A DNA stretch of 15,345 nt. It comes from Sphaerochaeta sp. GTDB taxonomy: Bacteria > Spirochaetota > Spirochaetia > Sphaerochaetales > Sphaerochaetaceae. The stretch lies in assembly GCA_023228445.1 (NCBI GenBank), contig JALOBD010000040.1, positions 1 to 15,345 of the forward strand, in the 5' to 3' direction. Shown here in pieces: positions 11,619 to 15,345 of the stretch (position 1 is the stretch's first letter; every line of letters starts with the position of its first letter). Both the position numbers and the translations under genes were made by a program. Under the pieces are notes generated by a model, which saw nothing but the letters and a program-made list of their open reading frames with translations, had not been told where the DNA came from and did not search any database.

Positions 11619-14501
11619 CTATTGGATCTTCCCAAGCTCCCTGAGGATTTTCTCCGGGGTGAAGGGCCAGGAGCGCATCCAGACCCCCACGGCATCGAAG
11701 ATGGCGATGGCGATCGCCGGAGCGGCGCCATTGGTCGCAATCTCGCTGATCGACTTGGCCCCGTAGGGACCGACCTCATCGTTGACATCGATGAGGACCG
11801 ACTTGAAGTCCTCCGGTACTTCGCTGATCATCGGTACGCCGTACCCGGTGAAGTTCGCGTTCACACACCGCCCCTCCCCATCGAGAATCATGTTCTCGTA
11901 GAGGGTGTGGCCGATGGATTTGAGCGCCGCGCCGTAGAGCTGGCCGAGGGCGAGCTCCGGGTTGATCGGGGTGCCGGCATCCTGGAGTGCGTAGAACTTC
12001 TGTACCTTGACCTCTCCGGTGCGGGTATTGACCGCAACCTGGGCAAAGTGCGCCCCATAGGGGATCGAGTTGTGCAACGTGGTGAAGGAACCGGTGCCCA
12101 TCACCTGCCCCCGCCCGGTGCCCGAGAGCGCTGTGTGGGAGAGGTCGGCGTAGCTGAGCGTCTTGCCGGTCTTGGTCGAGTAGACCTCACCCGGCTCCCT
12201 CAGACTCAGGTCATCCACCTCCTCCTCCATCTGGAGTGCCGCTTCGCTGAGCAGGTTTCTTCGCAAGTCCTCAGCCGCCTTGAAGGAGGCCCCACCTGCA
12301 AAGTATGTGCCGCTCGATGCAAACGCGCCGGTGTCGAAGGTACAGCTGTCAGTGTCCCCGCTGGTGACGGTGACCCGGTCAAGCGGAACGAAGAACGCCT
12401 CGCTGATCATCTTTGCCGTGACGGTGTCCAGCCCGGTGCCGATGTCGGCCCCGCCGCTGAAGATCTGGAAGGTCCCATCGGTGAGCAGCTTCGCCCAGGC
12501 GTTGCCGTGGTCCAGACCGGGCAGTCCACTGCCCTGCTGGATCATCGCAAACCCCTTTCCGACCTTCCACTCACCACTCTCTCCCTCGACCTTCTTGCCC
12601 CACTCGATCATCTCGGCTCCCCGTACCAGCGACTCCTCCAAGCCACATGAGCCGACCGGGACGACGTTTCCTTCCCGTCCCTCGCCCAGGCCTCGCAGGA
12701 TCTCCAGCATGTAGCCAGTCTCGACCTTGTTCTTCATCGCCATCTGGTAGTAGTCGACGCCGATCTCGTTGGCCAACTCGGCCATGCAGGTCATCAGGGC
12801 GTAGCTGCCCTTGGGAGCCCCGTAGCCCTGGTAGGCGCCGGTAGGGGCGATGTTGGAGTAGTAGGTGATCACCTGGAACTTCATGTTGTCGACGGCCAAG
12901 AGCGGCAGCGTCTTCGAACAGGCGTTCATCGGCACGGTGAGGCAGTGGTTGCCGTAGGGGCCGGTGTTGGCCCGCACATCCATCTCGACGGCCGTGATGG
13001 TCCCATCCTTCTTCGCCCCCATCTTCACCGTCACCCGCATCGGGTGGCGTGTCGAGTTGGCGATGAACTCCTCCTCACGGGTGTTGCGGTAGAAGACCGG
13101 TTTGCCGGTGATCCACGTAGCGTAGCCGACCAAATCCTCGACCAGGACATCCTGCTTGGAGCCGTAGCCACCACCGACACGCTCCTTGATGACCCGGATT
13201 TTGTTCTCTGGGATCTGGCAGACCCAACCGACGATCCTCCTGACGTGGAAGGGTACCTGCGTCGATGCATTGAGTACCAGCCGTCCGCCTTCGATACGGG
13301 CGTAACAGATGTGCGGTTCAAGCGGGGTACACTGGATCTGGGTAGTCTGATAGGTTCGTTCGATGACGGTATCGGCGTCGGCGAAGCCCTTCTCCACATC
13401 CCCGATCTGGCCGCGCGCCGCGCTTGCGATGTTGCGCCTGATGTCGCCGTGGAGCGGGAACATGTAGACGACCTTCCCATCACGGGGATCGGCGTCCTTG
13501 TTGTACTCATCAAGGCCAGCAGGCTCGCCGCTTCGGTACTCGACAATACCGTTGTGAATCCGCACAGCCCCGTCGGCCATCGCCTCCTCTACGGTGAAGA
13601 TCGGCTTGAGCACCTCGTACTCCACCTTGATCTTGTCCCTCGCCTCGATGGCCTGCGCCTCGGTCTCGGCGACGATCGCTGCGACGCGGTCACCGACGTG
13701 GCGGACCTTCTGGTTGAGCAGGCGGCGGTCGTGCGGGCTCGGCTCGGGGTTGGACTGGCCCGCCTGCATGTAGTAGACATCGGGGCAGTTCTCGTGGGTG
13801 ATGATCGTCTCCACCCCCTCCACCTTCAGCGCTTCGCTGATGTCGATGCTCTTGATGTAGGCGTGGGCGTGGGGGCTGCGCAACACCACCAGCGAGTAGT
13901 AGCCCGGCTGGACCCGGTCCTCGACGAAGGCGGGTTCACCGGCTACCAGCACCGGGCCATCGACCTTGCCCTTCGCCTTGCCGACGTAGGTGAGGTGGTC
14001 ACGGAACGACGGGGCGATCTCGCTCTGGTAGGCGCCGCTCTTCATCCATTCGCTTGCAAGTTGGACGGCGGTATAGAACTGCTCGTATCCACTGTCACGG
14101 ATGAAGAGGCCACTGAGCACCTCGCGAATCTGCTCGCGCGTCGGTTCGGGGTGTTTTTCCAGGAGCCACGTGAGCAGCAGTGCCGCTGCCGGAGCGTTGT
14201 AGGCGCTCTGCACCACCCCGCTGTCGATCATCGCCTGCTGTACGGCGTTGAGGTTTCGGCTGGTGCCCAAACTCTCGGCGGTACGGATCTCTGCTCCATC
14301 GACCTGGACGGCGAGCGTCAGGTTGGCGTAGACGGGTATGTCATTGACGAGTACCGTATCGCTTCCGACGAACCCCTCGCCATCGTCGCTGTCACGGACA
14401 CTGCGGTATCCGAGCCCAACGAGTACCGAGCGCAGCGTCCGGTTGCCCACTGCCTCCACTGTGTGTCGTTTATTGTTCACGGTCAGGGTAATCGTGCTCA
14501 T
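11619..14501 (-). CDS. xdhD: XdhD/YgfN-type molybdenum hydroxylase subunit with cysteine-less [2Fe-2S]-like domain
   Basis: This 960-aa protein is the molybdopterin subunit of a xanthine dehydrogenase-family enzyme of the XdhD/YgfN group, which databases often label putative selenate reductase; purine or related heterocycle oxidation is the more likely role here. Residues 1-155 keep the two-part [2Fe-2S] fold (DGEGFVGSDTVLV at 41-53, GVVQSAYNAP at 95-104, LSGLFIRDSGY at 129-139), but every cluster cysteine is replaced and the first Cys in the protein is 239. The molybdenum part follows: RSPHAHA (208-214), RVGGGYGSKQD (441-451), AYQGYGAPKG (556-565), GGADIGTGLDT (683-693) and GAKSISE (914-920), where Glu920 sits at the catalytic base. 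GGAGG precedes the ATG, which overlaps the ygfM stop by ATGA. E. coli XdhD, as I recall it, has the same cysteine-free N-terminus. Confidence 0.93.
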   Translation of the reverse strand: MSTITLTVNNKRHTVEAVGNRTLRSVLVGLGYRSVRDSDDGEGFVGSDTVLVNDIPVYANLTLAVQVDGAEIRTAESLGTSRNLNAVQQAMIDSGVVQSAYNAPAAALLLTWLLEKHPEPTREQIREVLSGLFIRDSGYEQFYTAVQLASEWMKSGAYQSEIAPSFRDHLTYVGKAKGKVDGPVLVAGEPAFVEDRVQPGYYSLVVLRSPHAHAYIKSIDISEALKVEGVETIITHENCPDVYYMQAGQSNPEPSPHDRRLLNQKVRHVGDRVAAIVAETEAQAIEARDKIKVEYEVLKPIFTVEEAMADGAVRIHNGIVEYRSGEPAGLDEYNKDADPRDGKVVYMFPLHGDIRRNIASAARGQIGDVEKGFADADTVIERTYQTTQIQCTPLEPHICYARIEGGRLVLNASTQVPFHVRRIVGWVCQIPENKIRVIKERVGGGYGSKQDVLVEDLVGYATWITGKPVFYRNTREEEFIANSTRHPMRVTVKMGAKKDGTITAVEMDVRANTGPYGNHCLTVPMNACSKTLPLLAVDNMKFQVITYYSNIAPTGAYQGYGAPKGSYALMTCMAELANEIGVDYYQMAMKNKVETGYMLEILRGLGEGREGNVVPVGSCGLEESLVRGAEMIEWGKKVEGESGEWKVGKGFAMIQQGSGLPGLDHGNAWAKLLTDGTFQIFSGGADIGTGLDTVTAKMISEAFFVPLDRVTVTSGDTDSCTFDTGAFASSGTYFAGGASFKAAEDLRRNLLSEAALQMEEEVDDLSLREPGEVYSTKTGKTLSYADLSHTALSGTGRGQVMGTGSFTTLHNSIPYGAHFAQVAVNTRTGEVKVQKFYALQDAGTPINPELALGQLYGAALKSIGHTLYENMILDGEGRCVNANFTGYGVPMISEVPEDFKSVLIDVNDEVGPYGAKSISEIATNGAAPAIAIAIFDAVGVWMRSWPFTPEKILRELGKIQ

Positions 14502-15331
14502 CGTGCGCCTCCTTTGAGAAATTCACCGAAGAGTTGTCCAATCCCCTCCGCGGCAATGTAGCGCTTGTACTCTCTGCTGCCGACAAAATCATCGACCGCT
14601 TCCAGGGCCTGGCTGGCCGCCAGCTGTACGTCCTCACGGCTGGAGAGCTCACCGCTCTCGATGGCATTCTCCACGTCGGTGAGGCGTTGCACCCCGCTGC
14701 CATGGATTGCAGCGACGACCCGCACATGGCTGATGACCAGCGCTTCGCCCATCATCGCCCCGAAGGCTACCGTTGCGGCGCTGCGATTCTGGACGCTCAG
14801 CGCGTAGCGGCGTGAGCCGACATAACGCTTGTCCTTGGGCAGCAGGATTGCCAAGAGAAGCGTGGTGGCATGCTGCTTGTGATAGGTGTAGTACTCCCGT
14901 ACCGGCACCTCATCCTCGCTGTATGCCCCACCCTCGGTGACGTTGGCTGTCACCAGCGTGCATCGCGAGGCGAGCAACGCGGGAGCAAGGAAAGAGTGGT
15001 CGTTCATCAGGGCAAGGTTGCCTCCGATGGTCGCCATGTGGCGGCGGGTGTAGGAGCCGCAGTAGCGCGCTGCATCTTTGAGCCACTGGGGCACCAGCGG
15101 GCTGTCGATGAGCGCCTGCAGGCTCACCATCGCACCGATGCGGATCACAGGCCCGTCGTCGACGATCTGGTCGAGGCCCAGACCCTTGAGGGCGATGCCC
15201 ACCTTCGCGTCGACGGTACCGCCCATGCGGTTGATCTCCGTCCCGCCGGCAAACCACACGCTGCGTGCGTTGTTGCGTTTCAATGTCAAGGCATCCGCTA
15301 TGTTCGATGCCACAAGATATTCCTGTATCAT
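14498..15331 (-). CDS. ygfM: YgfM-type FAD-binding subunit of the molybdenum hydroxylase
   Basis: This 277-aa protein is the flavin subunit that pairs with XdhD, analogous to the FAD domain of xanthine dehydrogenase or CoxM. The FAD-binding FAGGTEINR motif (28-35) is followed by RIGAMVSLQAL (64-73) and the second flavin motif TIGGNLAL (101-108). The C-terminal third (about 175-277) is the CO-dehydrogenase flavoprotein C-terminal domain, ending with EYKRYIA. Length is near that of E. coli YgfM. The ATG at 15331 has an excellent AAGGAGG (15342-15336) just upstream, so the gene is complete, and this site sits 3 bp from the window edge. It is first in the visible ygfM-xdhD pair; the operon promoter and any earlier genes lie off-window. 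Electrons would leave the molybdenum site through this flavin or an unseen partner. Confidence 0.9.
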   Translation of the reverse strand: MIQEYLVASNIADALTLKRNNARSVWFAGGTEINRMGGTVDAKVGIALKGLGLDQIVDDGPVIRIGAMVSLQALIDSPLVPQWLKDAARYCGSYTRRHMATIGGNLALMNDHSFLAPALLASRCTLVTANVTEGGAYSEDEVPVREYYTYHKQHATTLLLAILLPKDKRYVGSRRYALSVQNRSAATVAFGAMMGEALVISHVRVVAAIHGSGVQRLTDVENAIESGELSSREDVQLAASQALEAVDDFVGSREYKRYIAAEGIGQLFGEFLKGGAR

Positions 15332-15345
15332 ACGACCTCCTTGCG

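Noticed and set aside
11619..14501. True selenate reductase
   Set aside because: The database-style name comes from genetic association in E. coli; the sequence is of the xanthine dehydrogenase fold, and the neighbours concern purines.
12945..14561. 538-codon plus-strand open frame opposite xdhD
   Set aside because: It is antisense to a strongly conserved enzyme and rich in Val/Asp/Leu/Arg/His as expected from the complementary strand; no ribosome site or domain was recognised.

Overview
The window is GC-rich, gene-dense bacterial DNA: short intergenic gaps, several 4-bp ATGA start/stop overlaps, strong Shine-Dalgarno sites and simple Rho-independent hairpins. The taxon cannot be proved from the sequence. 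Anaerobic purine-catabolism genes of the YgeW/XdhD/YgfM type, a diderm-style secreted beta-barrel candidate and this base composition would fit an anaerobic, GC-rich spirochaete such as Sphaerochaeta. That is an inference of low to moderate confidence. No tRNA, rRNA, CRISPR array, insertion sequence or phage gene was seen.

Layout. (1) 1-654, minus strand: the 5' part of a DUF2207-type exported protein that runs off the left edge, preceded by a 48-codon coupled small ORF. (2) 823-3691, plus strand: a three-gene ABC importer operon of the iron-chelate/haem/cobalamin type (binding protein, FecCD permease, ATPase), each pair overlapping by ATGA, behind an AT-rich promoter with a perfect 6+6 inverted repeat. 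(3) 3681-6975: divergent adenine deaminase (minus) and a NCS2/AzgA-type purine permease (plus), the latter ending in a textbook terminator. (4) 7058-8038, plus strand: a UDP-glucuronate 4-epimerase-like enzyme with no usable Shine-Dalgarno site and a -10 box just before the start, so possibly leaderless. (5) 8026-8619, minus strand: a small secreted beta-barrel candidate, divergent from (6) a BaiN/HI0933-type flavoprotein and a VOC-fold protein (8692-10259), closed by a bidirectional hairpin. (7) 10314-15331, minus strand, transcribed in the order ygfM, xdhD, ygeW: FAD subunit, molybdenum hydroxylase subunit and YgeW-type carbamoyltransferase.

Purine theme. The permease would import adenine, hypoxanthine or guanine. 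Adenine deaminase would make hypoxanthine. The YgfM/XdhD molybdenum hydroxylase would oxidise a purine or related heterocycle, and YgeW probably acts further down ring degradation on a carbamoyl compound. This matches part of the ygeW-ssnA-ygfM-xdhD-type locus of E. coli and gut anaerobes. The remaining members may lie past the right edge.

Most striking observations: XdhD keeps the shape of the two-cluster [2Fe-2S] domain but has lost all eight cysteines. In front of ygeW, a good sigma70 promoter is built into a perfect 12-bp inverted repeat that, with a following T-run, also reads as a terminator for xdhD transcripts. Two TTGTTGC direct repeats spaced 10 bp apart lie just upstream of that promoter.
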